A stretch of 51,546 nt of DNA from Acidovorax delafieldii (GTDB taxonomy: Bacteria; Pseudomonadota; Gammaproteobacteria; Burkholderiales; Burkholderiaceae_C), in contig DFQQ01000035.1 of NCBI GenBank assembly GCA_002377855.1, positions 117,455-169,000 on the forward strand, in the 5' to 3' direction. Shown piece by piece: positions 33,579 through 42,978 of this stretch. Made by a program: the position numbers and the translations under genes. The notes under the pieces were generated by a model that saw nothing but the letters and a program-made list of their open reading frames with translations, ran no database searches and had not been told where the DNA came from. Position 1 is the first letter of the stretch, and each line of letters begins with the position of its first letter.

Positions 33579-34553
33579 ATGTCCATGATCCGTCGCACCG
33601 CCGTTGTGGCCGGCTTTGCCCTGCTGGCCACGGCCAGCGCATTCGCTCAAAACGCCGCCGAGTGGCCCACGAAGACGCTGCGCATCATCGTGCCCTACCC
33701 ACCTGGCGGCAGTTCGGACATCATTGCGCGCTCAATCAGCCAGGTGCTCTCCGAAGCACTGAAACAGAGCGTGATCGTGGAGAACAAGGCTGGGGCCAAC
33801 GGCAACCTGGGCGCCGACCTGGTGGCCAAAGCCGAGCCAGATGGCTACACCATGCTGCTGTGCGATGTGGGCGCGCTGGCCATCAGCCCATCGGTTTACA
33901 CCAAGCTCTCGTTCGACCCCTCCAAGGATCTGCGCGGCGTGACCATGCTGGCCTACTCGCCCCACCTGCTGGTGGTCCACCCTTCGGTCCCGGCGAACAA
34001 CCTCAAGGAACTGGTCGCGTATTCCAAGAAGAATGACGTGAACTTTGCCGTGACGGCGACAGGCAGCGCCCCGCACCTGGCGGGCGTGGCGCTGGAGCGT
34101 GCGAGCGGCGCCCGCTGGCAGTACATCCCCTACAAAGGCGGCGTGACCGCCATCCAGGACACGGTGGCCGGCCAGACGCAGATCCTGATGAATGGCATGC
34201 TGGCCACCCTGCCCCAGGTACAAAACGGCAAGCTCAAGGTGCTGGGTGTTTCCAAGGCCACCCGCATGCCACTGATCGGCGACGTGCCCACCATTGCCGA
34301 GCAAGGCGTGCCAGGGTACGAATCGGGCACTTGGCAAGGCGTGCTGGTGCCGCGCGGCACCCCGGAAGCGGTCGTGCAGAAGTTGAACAAGGCGCTCATC
34401 ACCGCCATCCGTGCACCGGAAATCCGCTCGCGCCTGGCCGGCCAGGGCGCTGAAGTGGTCACCATGACGCCCGCAGAGCAAGACCAGTTTTTCGCCAAGG
34501 AGCGCGCACGCTGGGCCAGCGTCGTCTCTGCGGCCAAGATCAAGCTCGACTGA
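33579..34553 (+). CDS. Bug/TctC family periplasmic binding protein
   Basis: A 324-residue extracytoplasmic binding protein with a signal peptide (RRTAVVAGFALLATASAFAQ). Typical Bug segments are WPTKTLRIIVPYPPGGSSDI, VIVENKAGANGNLGADLVAKA, PHLLVVHPSVPAN and WQGVLVPRGTP near the C-terminus. Members bind carboxylates for TctAB or act as sensors. The start follows a GGAGA site. No tctA or tctB is nearby, so it is one of the orphan Bug proteins common in Burkholderiales. Confidence 0.93.
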   Translation: MSMIRRTAVVAGFALLATASAFAQNAAEWPTKTLRIIVPYPPGGSSDIIARSISQVLSEALKQSVIVENKAGANGNLGADLVAKAEPDGYTMLLCDVGALAISPSVYTKLSFDPSKDLRGVTMLAYSPHLLVVHPSVPANNLKELVAYSKKNDVNFAVTATGSAPHLAGVALERASGARWQYIPYKGGVTAIQDTVAGQTQILMNGMLATLPQVQNGKLKVLGVSKATRMPLIGDVPTIAEQGVPGYESGTWQGVLVPRGTPEAVVQKLNKALITAIRAPEIRSRLAGQGAEVVTMTPAEQDQFFAKERARWASVVSAAKIKLD

Positions 34554-34683
34554 GGCTGAAAGCGCGGCGGTGCAAAGCCGCCAAAGCGGCTGCGAACTGG
34601 TTGCGGGTTCGATCACAATGGAGCGCACGCCTGGCCCCTGCTGGCCAGGCCCCCCCCAGACTTCAGAAACCTGACTTGGCCGC

Positions 34684-34974
34684 ATGACATCCCACCGCCA
34701 CCCCAGCTTGCCCATGCCCTCCCCCACAGCCCATGAACTCAAGGCCGCTCGGGTAGCGGCCGGCTTGAGCCAGGTGCAGGCGGCCGAACTGATGGGCTAC
34801 CCGGTGCAGCAGGGGAGCCGTGGTGGCCTGCAATCTCGTACATGGCAGGCGCTGGAGAGCGAATCCGATGACCGCACCATGCAAGGGCCCGTCTTCGCGA
34901 TGTTTTTGTTGTTGACTGGCCAGCACCCCACCCACACGCTGGCTGCCGTAACGCACCCTGGCACCGACGAGTAA
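34684..34974 (+). CDS. Small XRE-type helix-turn-helix protein
   Basis: 96 residues. Residues 17-36 (LKAARVAAGLSQVQAAELMG) form the first helices of a Cro/C1-type HTH, followed by a Gly-rich insert and SRTWQALESESDDRTM, the usual position of the recognition helix and its follow-up. It lacks an oligomerisation domain. Probably a DNA-binding regulator with unknown target; it is not next to a toxin gene. Start at 34684, possibly 34714. Confidence 0.7.
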   Translation: MTSHRHPSLPMPSPTAHELKAARVAAGLSQVQAAELMGYPVQQGSRGGLQSRTWQALESESDDRTMQGPVFAMFLLLTGQHPTHTLAAVTHPGTDE

Positions 34975-35368
34975 AGCCGCTCGCCAGCGTCACGCTGGCG
35001 CTACCCGGGGCGATGGACGAGCCCCCTTTTTCTCTCGACAGCAGCGCGCCTTGCGGCCGCTGCAACTGCGTTCGGTCTCTCGCCCACGCTTGGCACCCAT
35101 GCCAAGGGGACCCAGCCTTCATGGATGACCACCGGCTCAATAGTGCGAGTCGTTTTGGGATGCTGCGCCCGCCATTAAAGCGCAAGCAGCTATTATTTTA
35201 ATAGCAAAACAATTGACAGTGAGGATGGATTCACCTTCCTCCACGCCCACAGTCACCCCAGGGACCGGCTTCTTCCAAGCTCCGTCTGCCCTGCACAAAA
35301 CCCTTTTCTGTAGTCAAGTTAAACTCCTTGCGAAGACAATCATTGTCTAGTCAATTAAATTCGCCTGC
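34975..35368. other. Gene-less region in front of the MarR efflux operon
   Basis: No gene is seen in these 394 bp. They hold a perfect 8-bp hairpin, CGCCAGCG TCA CGCTGGCG (34982-35000), right after the HTH gene; half of a palindromic interspersed element on the minus strand at about 35175-35208 (AATAATAGCTGCTTGCGCTT); and the MarR promoter region with two similar TAGTCAA..TTAAA boxes (35311 and 35348 onward) and the palindrome listed separately. Confidence 0.6.
35334..35348. promoter_or_regulatory. Candidate MarR operator
   Basis: A perfect 15-bp palindrome, AGACAATCATTGTCT, 20 bp upstream of the marR start, in the stretch where the promoter must lie. MarR proteins bind palindromes of this size and repress their own operon. 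No ribosome site is evident in the short leader that follows. Confidence 0.65.
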
Positions 35369-35902
35369 ATGACTCCTCAGGCCGAATTTCCTTCCCTCAA
35401 GGGCTTCTACAGCACAGAAAAGATCTACGACGCACACCAGTTGAACCCCGAAAACAGCGTGGGCTATCTGATGCGCAAGGTCATGTCGTCGATCCGCACC
35501 CAGGCGGACGCCCAACTGGCGTCACACGACCTGACTTACGCGCAATGGCTGCCCCTGTTCAAACTGGCCCTGCGCGAGCAGGCCACGGTGGCCAGCCTGG
35601 CGCGCGACCTGGAAACCGACCCGGCTTCCATGACCCGGGCGCTGGACCGAATGGAAGCCAAGGGCTTGGTGGTGCGCGAGCGCTCTACGGTGGACCGGCG
35701 CGTGGTGCAACTCCATCTCACGCCCGAAGGCCAACGCATCGCCGCATTGGTCCCGCCCGTGCTGGCGGATGTGCTCAACGGCCACCTGAGCGATTTCAGC
35801 CACGAAGAGTGGCAGTTGCTGCTGAGCATGCTGCGCCGCATGCTGGCCAATGGGGAAGCCCTGCGGCAAAAGTCCGCTCCCATCGAAAACCCCGCGGACT
35901 GA
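35369..35902 (+). CDS. MarR family regulator of an efflux operon
   Basis: A 177-residue winged-helix regulator. The DNA-binding part shows QATVASLARDLETDPASMTRALDRMEAKGLVVRE and the wing ERSTVDRRVVQLHLTPEG, both typical of MarR. It is first in line before an outer membrane factor and EmrA/EmrB-type genes, 39 bp before the chosen OMF start, so it likely represses the pump until an aromatic or phenolic ligand binds. A palindromic operator lies just upstream. Confidence 0.92.
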   Translation: MTPQAEFPSLKGFYSTEKIYDAHQLNPENSVGYLMRKVMSSIRTQADAQLASHDLTYAQWLPLFKLALREQATVASLARDLETDPASMTRALDRMEAKGLVVRERSTVDRRVVQLHLTPEGQRIAALVPPVLADVLNGHLSDFSHEEWQLLLSMLRRMLANGEALRQKSAPIENPAD

Positions 35903-35941
35903 ACACAGCCCACCGCCATGGCCCCGACCCAGGAGATTTTT

Positions 35942-37516
35942 GTGAACCCGCCCGCCCAGAACCGCATCAACGCCACACACGCCACCAGCCCCCGCCCCAG
36001 CGTGCATTCCGTGAATCCGCTGCAAGCCGCCCGCCTCTGTGCTTTCGATGGCCCACCGCAGCCCACCACCCGCTTGGCCGAAGCGGCCCACCTGGCTGTG
36101 TCGTCCGCGGCTTTGGCGGCTGCGTTGCTGCTCGTCGGCTGTGCCAGCCCCGGCCCAGCGCACACGCCACTGGCGCAGGCCACGCCGGCCAGTGTGGGCC
36201 TGGGCGCCGCCGCCACTGAAACGGTGGCGCGATCACAGTGGTGGAAGGCATTGGGCGATGAGCAACTCGACAGCCTGATTGACACCGCGCTGAGCGGCAA
36301 CCCCAGCTTGGCCGTGAGCCGCGCCAGGCTGGAGCAGGCCGTGGCGCTGAGCCAGGTGCGCGAGGCCGCCAACGGCCCACAGGCAACGCTGGGCGTGGAC
36401 GCGACACGGCAGCGCTATACCGCCAATGGCCTGGTGCCAGCGCCCGTGGCGGGCAACACCTATAACAGCGGCACGGTGCAGGCCAGCCTGTCATGGTCTC
36501 CCGACTTTTTCGGTCAGCACGCGGCCGAGTTGCAGGCGGCGCTGGGCCAGGCCCGCGCTGCGCAAGCAGACGCGGCCGCCGCAGCCAATGCCCTAGCCGC
36601 CCAGGTGGGGCGCAGCTATGTGGCGCTGGCCCGCCTGGTCGCGCAACGCGACGTGGCCGAGCGTGCACTGGCCCAGCGCGAAGAACAACGCCGCCTGACC
36701 CAACAGCGCACGGCCGCCGGCCTGGACAGCCAGGTCGAACTGACCCAGGCCCAAGGTGCCGTGCCCGACGCCCGCACGCAAATCGAGGCGCTGGAGGAAC
36801 AGATCACGCTGGGACGCCGCCAGTTGGCCGTGCTGACAGGCCAGGCGCCCAACGCCCTGCCCTCTGTGGCCCCCCGGCTGGCCGCACTCGACCCCCTGGC
36901 CGTTACGGACATGCTGGGCGCCGACCTGCTGGGCCGCCGTCCCGACGTGGTGGCCGCGCGCTGGCGCGTGGAGGCAGCCACCCAGGGCGTCAACAGTGCC
37001 CGCAGCGAGTTCTATCCCAACATCAACATCGGCGCCTTCATTGGGCTGAACGCGCTGGGGCTGGACAAGCTGCTCAACGGCAGCTCGCGCCAGATGGGTG
37101 TGACGCCCGCACTGCGACTGCCCATCTTTGACGGTGGCCGCCTGCGCGCCCAACTGAGCGGCCGCCAAGCAGAACTGGACGCCGCGATTGCGCAGTACAA
37201 CGGTGCAGTTCTCGACGCGGTGAAAGAAGCGGGCGACGCCCTGGCGTCCATCCAGTCACTGAGCCGCCAGCAGGCCTTGCAGGACGAGGCCGTGGCCAGC
37301 GCTGAAAAAGCCTACCAGTTCGCCCAGGAGCGCTACCGCGCCGGACTGGGCAGCTACCTGGTGGTGCTGAGCACCGAGAGCCAGGTGCTGGCCCAACGCC
37401 GCCTGGCCGTGGATTTGCGCGCCCGACAGCTCGACACGCGCCTGGTGCTGATGAAGGCCCTGGGCGGCGGCTGGAGCGACGACACCGCGGTGCTCCAGAC
37501 CGCCATTGCACGCTGA
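35942..37516 (+). CDS. Outer membrane efflux factor, NodT family
   Basis: An outer membrane channel of the TolC/NodT lipoprotein family, about 524 residues. Two OEP repeats are visible (WWKALGDEQLDSLIDTAL to the region around VGRSYVALARLV, and GADLLGRRPDVVAARWRVEA to YRAGLGSYLVVLSTE). A lipobox LLVGC lies unusually far (about 65 residues) from the start. The GTG at 35942 has an AGGAG seven bases upstream and is preferred to an ATG at 35918; the true start may be later still. Partner of the next two genes. Confidence 0.9.
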   Translation: MNPPAQNRINATHATSPRPSVHSVNPLQAARLCAFDGPPQPTTRLAEAAHLAVSSAALAAALLLVGCASPGPAHTPLAQATPASVGLGAAATETVARSQWWKALGDEQLDSLIDTALSGNPSLAVSRARLEQAVALSQVREAANGPQATLGVDATRQRYTANGLVPAPVAGNTYNSGTVQASLSWSPDFFGQHAAELQAALGQARAAQADAAAAANALAAQVGRSYVALARLVAQRDVAERALAQREEQRRLTQQRTAAGLDSQVELTQAQGAVPDARTQIEALEEQITLGRRQLAVLTGQAPNALPSVAPRLAALDPLAVTDMLGADLLGRRPDVVAARWRVEAATQGVNSARSEFYPNINIGAFIGLNALGLDKLLNGSSRQMGVTPALRLPIFDGGRLRAQLSGRQAELDAAIAQYNGAVLDAVKEAGDALASIQSLSRQQALQDEAVASAEKAYQFAQERYRAGLGSYLVVLSTESQVLAQRRLAVDLRARQLDTRLVLMKALGGGWSDDTAVLQTAIAR

Positions 37517-37588
37517 ACCGTCGCGTTCGCCGCGAACCAGCACAGCGCACAACAACACACAACAACCCATTCCTGAAAGATCACTGCC

Positions 37589-38908
37589 ATGAGCGAACCC
37601 CTCACCCGCAATGAAACCAACACGGCCCGCCGACGAGGCCTCACGCTGATTGCTGCTGCCGTCGCATTGGCAGGCTTGGGCTGGGGTGGCTGGCACTGGG
37701 CCAACGGGCGCCACGTCGAGAGCACGGACAACGCCTACGTGGCAGGCAACGTGGTTCAGATCACACCGCAGGTGGGCGGCACGGTGGTGTCGATTGGTGC
37801 GGACGATACCGACTACGTCAAGGCCGGCCAGCTGCTGGTCAAGCTGGACCCCGCCGACGCCCGCGTGGCGCTGGAGCAAGCCGAAGCGCAACTTGCCCAG
37901 ACGGTGCGCGAAGTGCGCACGCTGTACGCCAACAACTCCACGCTGAAGGCGCAGGTGAGTCTGCGCAGCGCAGACCTGGCCCGTGCCCAGGCCGACGCTG
38001 CCCGCATGCAGGACGACGTGGCGCGGCGTGCGCCCCTCATGGCCAGCGGCGCAGTCGGCAAGGAAGAGTTTCAGCACGCCAACGCGCAGTTGGCAGCGGC
38101 CAAGAGCACCGTGGCCGCCGCCCAGGCTGCCGTGGTGGCTGCACAAGAGCAACTGGCCGCCAGCCAGACCCAGACGGAAGGCACATCGGTGGAGCAGCAC
38201 CCTAACGTGCAGCGCGCCGCAGCGCGTGTGCGCGAGGCGTATTTGGCCGTACAGCGCGCGCAGTTGCTGGCCCCGCTGGATGGGCACGTGGCCAAGCGCG
38301 GCGTGCAAGTGGGGCAGCGCGTTCAGGCCGGCGCACCCCTGATGACCCTGGTGCCCCTGCATGACCTGTGGGTGGACGCCAATTTCAAGGAAAGCCAGCT
38401 CAAGGCCTTGCGCATCGGCCAGAGCGCCGAGCTGGAAGCCGATGTGTACGGCACCAAAGTGGTCTACCACGGCACAGTCACGGGCCTGGGCGCAGGCACT
38501 GGCGCTGCGTTTGCCCTGCTGCCCGCGCAAAACGCCACGGGCAACTGGATCAAGGTGGTGCAGCGGGTGCCGGTGCGCATTGCGCTGGATGCGAAGGAGG
38601 TGGCCGAGCATCCCCTGCGCGTGGGCTTGTCGATGGAGGTGAAGGTGGATACGGCCGACCAGAGCGGCAAGGCCCTGGCCGACACGCCGCGCGCCACCCC
38701 CGTGGCCGCCACGGCGGTGTTTGACCAACAATTCAAGGCCGCTGACGAAGAGGTGGCGCACATCATTGCTGCCAACCTGGGGCGCAAACCTGTGGCTGCC
38801 GCTGCACCCAGCGGGCACAAGGCAGTGAACCAGGCTTCTGCTCCCCAGGGCCAGAAACACGCGTCGGCGCCTGTGCCTGCTGCCGTACTCGCGCCCGTGG
38901 TGCAGTAA
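37589..38908 (+). CDS. EmrA/HlyD family membrane fusion protein
   Basis: A 439-residue periplasmic adaptor with one N-terminal membrane anchor (LTLIAAAVALAGLGWGGW). The lipoyl half-motifs are VESTDNAYVAGNVVQITPQV and APLDGHVAKRGVQVGQRV; between them is a long helical hairpin rich in Ala, Gln and Glu. It connects the EmrB-type pump and the outer membrane factor. The C-terminal 70 residues are an Ala/Pro-rich tail longer than usual. Confidence 0.93.
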   Translation: MSEPLTRNETNTARRRGLTLIAAAVALAGLGWGGWHWANGRHVESTDNAYVAGNVVQITPQVGGTVVSIGADDTDYVKAGQLLVKLDPADARVALEQAEAQLAQTVREVRTLYANNSTLKAQVSLRSADLARAQADAARMQDDVARRAPLMASGAVGKEEFQHANAQLAAAKSTVAAAQAAVVAAQEQLAASQTQTEGTSVEQHPNVQRAAARVREAYLAVQRAQLLAPLDGHVAKRGVQVGQRVQAGAPLMTLVPLHDLWVDANFKESQLKALRIGQSAELEADVYGTKVVYHGTVTGLGAGTGAAFALLPAQNATGNWIKVVQRVPVRIALDAKEVAEHPLRVGLSMEVKVDTADQSGKALADTPRATPVAATAVFDQQFKAADEEVAHIIAANLGRKPVAAAAPSGHKAVNQASAPQGQKHASAPVPAAVLAPVVQ

Positions 38909-38920
38909 ACGGGGCGCCCC

Positions 38921-40579
38921 ATGAGTGCTGCCAACCCCACAGCAGGCCAAGCGCCTGCAACGCCGGGCCCTGCCTCTACCACTGCAGCGCCTGCGGGCGC
39001 GCAGCCCTCCCCTGCGCCGGCTCCACCGGGGCCTCCTGCGGGCTATCCTCCTTTGCAGGGCACTGCGCTGCTGCTGGGCACCCTGTCGCTGTCGCTGGCC
39101 ACGTTCATGAACGTGCTGGATTCGTCCATTGCCAACGTCTCCATTCCCGCCATTGCCGGCGACCTGGGCGTGAGCCCGGGCCAGGGCACCTGGGTCATCA
39201 CCAGCTTTGGCGTGGCCAATGCCATCTCGGTGCCGCTCACGGGCTGGCTCACGCAGCGTTTTGGCGCGGTGCGGCTGTTCACCATGAGCGTGCTGCTGTT
39301 CGTGCTCACGTCCTGGCTGTGCGGCTTTGCCTCGTCGCTGGAGATGCTGGTGCTCTTTCGCGTGCTGCAGGGCCTGGTCGCCGGGCCGATGATCCCGCTG
39401 AGCCAAACCCTGCTGCTGGCCAGCTACCCACGCGCGCTGGCGGGCACCGCTCTGGCGTTGTGGGGTGTGACCACGCTGGTGGCGCCCGTGGTGGGGCCAC
39501 TGCTGGGCGGCTGGATCACCGACAACATTTCCTGGCCGTGGATCTTCTACATCAATGTGCCGGTGGGCCTGCTGGCAGGGGCGCTTACCTGGGGCATCTA
39601 CCGCAAGCGAGAGACACCCATTCGCAAGCTGCCCATCGACACGGTGGGCCTGTCCCTGCTGGTGCTGTGGGTGGGCGCGCTGCAGCTCATGCTCGACAAA
39701 GGCAAGGAGCTGGACTGGTTCGCCTCGGGCGAGATCATCGCCATGGCCGTGATTGCGGTCGTCGCATTTGCCGTCTTCCTGGTGTGGGAGCTAACCGAGA
39801 AGCACCCGGTGGTGGACCTCAAGCTGTTCAAGGGCCGCAACTTCACCTGTGGCGCGCTGGCGCTGTCGGTGGCCTACGCGCTGTTCTTCGGCAACGTCGT
39901 GCTGCTGCCGCTGTGGCTGCAGCAGTGGATGGGCTACACCGCCACGTCGGCCGGCATGGCACTGGCGCCGGTGGGTGTGTTCGCCATCTTGCTCACGCCG
40001 CTGGTGGGCAGGAAGGTGGGCCAGTGGGACCCGCGCCGCATGGCCACGGGGGCATTCGTCGTGTTCAGCACCGTGCTGTGGATGCGCTCGCAGTTCACCG
40101 TGCAGACGGACTTCATCCACATCCTGATCCCGACACTGCTGCAGGGTGCGGCCATGGCGTTCTTCTTCATTCCGCTCACCACGCTGACGCTGGCAGGCAT
40201 TGCGCCCGAGCGCATTCCGGCAGCGGCAGGGTTGTCTAACTTTGTGCGCATCACCGCCGGGGCCATGGGCACGTCGATTGCCACTACGCTGTGGGAGAGC
40301 CGCGCCGCCATGCACCACGCGCACCTGACCGAAGGCTTGGTGCAGGGGCAAGGGGTTTTCGCGCAGACGCTGGACGGGCTGGTGGCGTCGGGCCTCACGC
40401 AGATGCAGGCCCTGGCGCAGATCAACCGGCTCATCGATCAGCAGGCCTTCACGCGCGCTGCCGATGACATCTTCCTCGGCTCTGCCGGTCTGTTTCTGCT
40501 GCTGATTGGCCTGATCTGGCTGACCAAGCGGCCCGCGCATGCCAGCGGCGGCGGCGCGGACGCGGCCGGCGCCCACTGA
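38921..40579 (+). CDS. EmrB/QacA (DHA2) family drug exporter
   Basis: A 552-residue major facilitator protein with 14 membrane segments. DHA2 signatures are LATFMNVLDSSIANVSIPAI, TSFGVANAISVPLTGWLTQR and GPLLGGWITDNISWPWIFYI. The first 45 residues are an unusual Ala/Pro-rich cytoplasmic extension. It should expel hydrophobic compounds by proton antiport across both membranes with the two genes upstream. Last gene of the MarR operon. Confidence 0.94.
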   Translation: MSAANPTAGQAPATPGPASTTAAPAGAQPSPAPAPPGPPAGYPPLQGTALLLGTLSLSLATFMNVLDSSIANVSIPAIAGDLGVSPGQGTWVITSFGVANAISVPLTGWLTQRFGAVRLFTMSVLLFVLTSWLCGFASSLEMLVLFRVLQGLVAGPMIPLSQTLLLASYPRALAGTALALWGVTTLVAPVVGPLLGGWITDNISWPWIFYINVPVGLLAGALTWGIYRKRETPIRKLPIDTVGLSLLVLWVGALQLMLDKGKELDWFASGEIIAMAVIAVVAFAVFLVWELTEKHPVVDLKLFKGRNFTCGALALSVAYALFFGNVVLLPLWLQQWMGYTATSAGMALAPVGVFAILLTPLVGRKVGQWDPRRMATGAFVVFSTVLWMRSQFTVQTDFIHILIPTLLQGAAMAFFFIPLTTLTLAGIAPERIPAAAGLSNFVRITAGAMGTSIATTLWESRAAMHHAHLTEGLVQGQGVFAQTLDGLVASGLTQMQALAQINRLIDQQAFTRAADDIFLGSAGLFLLLIGLIWLTKRPAHASGGGADAAGAH

Positions 40580-40762
40580 TGCATGGGCCCGGCGCAAAGC
40601 CCAAAGCACCTGGGCTTTGCAAGGGCATCCATTGCGGATCAGACAACCCGGTTGGGTGCGGGAGCCCGCAGGTGCGCCGGCAGCCGCCCCCTGCAGCCCT
40701 GCAATCACCTTCAACGGCTCAGCCCCCATACTCGGGGACTTCACCTTCCAAGGAACCCTCAG

Positions 40763-40966
40763 ATGAGCTTAGTGATTCGCGATGCGTCGCCCAGTGAAAA
40801 GCGAGGCAATGCCATGGCCGCCGCTCTCGCCAAGGAACAGCTGGAATACGCCAAACAGATTGTCCAAAGCGTTCTTCCACAAAACGCAGGAGATGGCGCC
40901 CTCATTGGCGCCGTGATGCAAGCGATTGCGATGAACTACGCAGCGGTGCCCCAGCCCAACCGGTAA
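40763..40966 (+). CDS. Small protein of unknown function
   Basis: 67 residues starting at ATG 40763, behind an AAGGAA site. The middle (LAKEQLEYAKQIVQSVLPQN) is helical and the end is hydrophobic (LIGAVMQAIAMNYAAV). I recognise no family. It stands alone between emrB and a convergent gene. Confidence 0.55.
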   Translation: MSLVIRDASPSEKRGNAMAAALAKEQLEYAKQIVQSVLPQNAGDGALIGAVMQAIAMNYAAVPQPNR

Positions 40967-41085
40967 AGGCACTCCCCTATGTGGCCGCGATAGCGCCCAA
41001 GAGGCCGCAGCGACATCGCCTGAGCGAGGCGCCCTGGCATGGAGATCCCCAGCGTGCAGCGCTCACGGGCCGTGACATCAGGGCC

Positions 41086-41628
41086 CTAAGCGGTCTTGAT
41101 CCCGCTTTTTTCCAGTGCAGCAAATGCCGTGGTCAGTGCGGCAAACTCTTTCGGGGTCACCGTACCGTCGCGTTGGCCGGCCCCATCCATCACCTGCAGC
41201 ACGGCCTGCGAAACGATGCTTGTAGATTTGCCCCCCTGGGTGTCTGCTAGCCCCCGTAGAAATTCACCGCGTGAGATGGCGCCGTCCTTGTCGGTGTCCA
41301 ACCCGGCGCTCAGCTGGTCTTTTTGCGCGTCCGTCGCGCCAAACTGGCTCAGCAGCGCCTGAAAATCTTCTGTGGAAACAGAGCCGCCCTTGGCAGATGT
41401 GGTGGTCATTCCCGAAGTGGCACTGGATATGGCGGGCGCACCGTGCGACGCCGCCCGCCCAGCCACCCCGGCCAGGGCCTGCGCCTGCGGACTCAGCTGC
41501 ACCACCGATGCAGGCCCTGCTTCAGTGTCTGAAGGCCGGCGAACGGCGACAGGCGCCTTGCCCGAGCCACCTGACGCGTTGAAGATGAGAGAGGCCACCG
41601 AGGCCAGGCCAGAAATGAGGGGTGACAT
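41086..41628 (-). CDS. EF-hand domain protein
   Basis: A 180-residue protein; the start at 41628 follows an AGGAG site. The first half is low-complexity (Ala, Ser, Gly). The second half has EF-hand loops: one canonical (DTDKDGAISRGEF) and one weaker (DGAGQRDGTVTPKEF), with helices between. It probably binds calcium. There is no clear signal peptide. It is followed 8 bp away from the end of the PH gene on the same strand. Confidence 0.8.
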   Translation of the reverse strand: MSPLISGLASVASLIFNASGGSGKAPVAVRRPSDTEAGPASVVQLSPQAQALAGVAGRAASHGAPAISSATSGMTTTSAKGGSVSTEDFQALLSQFGATDAQKDQLSAGLDTDKDGAISRGEFLRGLADTQGGKSTSIVSQAVLQVMDGAGQRDGTVTPKEFAALTTAFAALEKSGIKTA

Positions 41629-41756
41629 CGCGCTGCGCTCCTGTAGGGGGCGAAACGCCAGCACCTTGCTTCGCCCAAGGCCGCAGCTTCGCCCGATGCC
41701 ACAAGGGTACCCAGGCGGCTGGGCGGCAATCTGCCCATAACGCAGCACTTTTGGCC

Positions 41757-42134
41757 CTATTTCAGTACATAGCTGGCCAGCACAGATTGCACTTCGTAAA
41801 TGCTGAGTCTTTTGTTGAACTGCTTCTGAAACGGTGTGGCGCTGCCAGATATCCAGATCTTCAACTCTGCGTCCAGGTCCAGCGTGCCACCGGTTTCAAT
41901 GCTGAAGTGGGTGATGCTCCTGTACGGCAGCGAGTGGTACTCCACCTTGCTGCCCGTGAGACCCTGTTTGTCAACCAACACCAGCCGCTTGTTGGTGAAC
42001 ACAAAATAGTCGCGGATGAGCTGGTAAGCGTGCTCCACCACTTCGCCGGGCGCGAGCACCTTGGCAAATTCCTGCTGAATCTGCACCGCATCGATCTTGG
42101 ACGCATTGCCCATCACGGCATCGAATAAACCCAT
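41757..42134 (-). CDS. PH domain-containing protein (bacterial PH_1)
   Basis: A 125-residue protein starting at 42134 behind an AGGGAGA site. It shows GEVVEHAYQLIRDYFVFTNKRLVLVDKQG and the strand pattern YRSITHFSIETGGTLDLDAEL, typical of bacterial PH domains (YvbH/DUF1696 type). Its function is unknown; these domains form oligomeric rings in known structures. It lies upstream of the EF-hand gene on the same strand. Confidence 0.85.
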   Translation of the reverse strand: MGLFDAVMGNASKIDAVQIQQEFAKVLAPGEVVEHAYQLIRDYFVFTNKRLVLVDKQGLTGSKVEYHSLPYRSITHFSIETGGTLDLDAELKIWISGSATPFQKQFNKRLSIYEVQSVLASYVLK

Positions 42135-42616
42135 GTGACATCTCCCTTGAATGCAAAAATTGCGCAGATGCTGCGCGCGATCCACATGCGGCCCCCAAGG
42201 CCACGTCGTCTGTACCGCGTGGCCGCCTCCGTCACTGCTACCCTGTGTTCCCACAGGGCAGAAAGCAGACTTGTAGCGCGCCACCACCGCTCGGCCATTG
42301 GCCAGTTCGTGGGGGGCCACGCTCAAGGCCATTGATCGTGCGCTCCATCGTGAGACCCTTTCTGGCACTGGCACGCGGCCCCGGCCCGGCTCGCCGCATT
42401 GCTGCTCCGTCGCTCTTCATGGTAGCCCCCTGACCATGGCAGGGCCGCGGTCCTGGCACGCCGCGCTGAATTTCTCTTGGTGCACCACCTGCCTCCGTGG
42501 ACCAGACCCCCACGCGCGTGTCGGAAAACCCTGACCCGCAGGCAGGCCGGCGGCCTGCAAGGTCCGCAACGTCTTGACCCAACAATGCACTCACCACAAC
42601 ACAACGAGGAAGTGCC
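42135..42616. other. Gene-less region between two small genes
   Basis: These 480 bp contain no gene I can support; frames here look like chance open frames of high-GC DNA. They must include the promoters of the PH gene (left) and of the 52-residue membrane protein (right). No hairpin or repeat copy stands out. Confidence 0.5.
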
Positions 42617-42775
42617 ATGTCCCTTTCGCTGATTCTCTTGATCGTTCTGATCCTGATCCTGATCGGAGCCCTGCCCACCTGGGGACACAGCCGTTCTTGG
42701 GGGTACGGACCCAGCGGCGGGATTGGTTTGGTGGTACTCATTCTGATCGTTCTGCTGTTGATGGGCAGGATATGA
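42617..42775 (+). CDS. DUF3309-type small membrane protein
   Basis: A 52-residue protein: one hydrophobic helix (LSLILLIVLILILIGALPTW), a Gly/Ser/Trp-rich loop (HSRSWGYGPSGG) and a second helix (LVVLILIVLLLMGRI). This is the pattern of the DUF3309 family, small inner-membrane proteins often induced by stress. It starts at ATG 42617 behind ACGAGGAAG and is followed by a clear terminator, so it is its own transcript. Confidence 0.85.
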   Translation: MSLSLILLIVLILILIGALPTWGHSRSWGYGPSGGIGLVVLILIVLLLMGRI

Positions 42776-42822
42776 CCACCCTACGCGGCACGGGCGTGTA
42801 AGACACGCGCGCACCCCCAAAG

Positions 42823-42846
42823 AAAGGCCCTTAGCGGGCCTTTTTT
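42823..42846 (+). terminator. Rho-independent terminator
   Basis: AAAGGCCC, loop TTAGC, GGGCC and six or more T. It closes the transcript of the DUF3309 gene. Confidence 0.9.
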
Positions 42847-42978
42847 GCGTCTCCTGCAAATTTCTCACTTCCCTTTCGTCCCGTACTGACTCAGAAATAG
42901 TGCAAATTTGATTTATTTGAAATATAACCTGATAAAAATATAGAATACAGAATCCACCCCCACGCTTCGGCAACCGCC

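Noticed and set aside
34596..34625. GGTTCGATCAC, another T-arm-like sequence
   Set aside because: No complementary stems upstream; occurs by chance after the Bug protein gene.
37256..39406. 716-codon minus-strand frame opposite emrA/emrB
   Set aside because: Antisense shadow across two clearly recognised genes.
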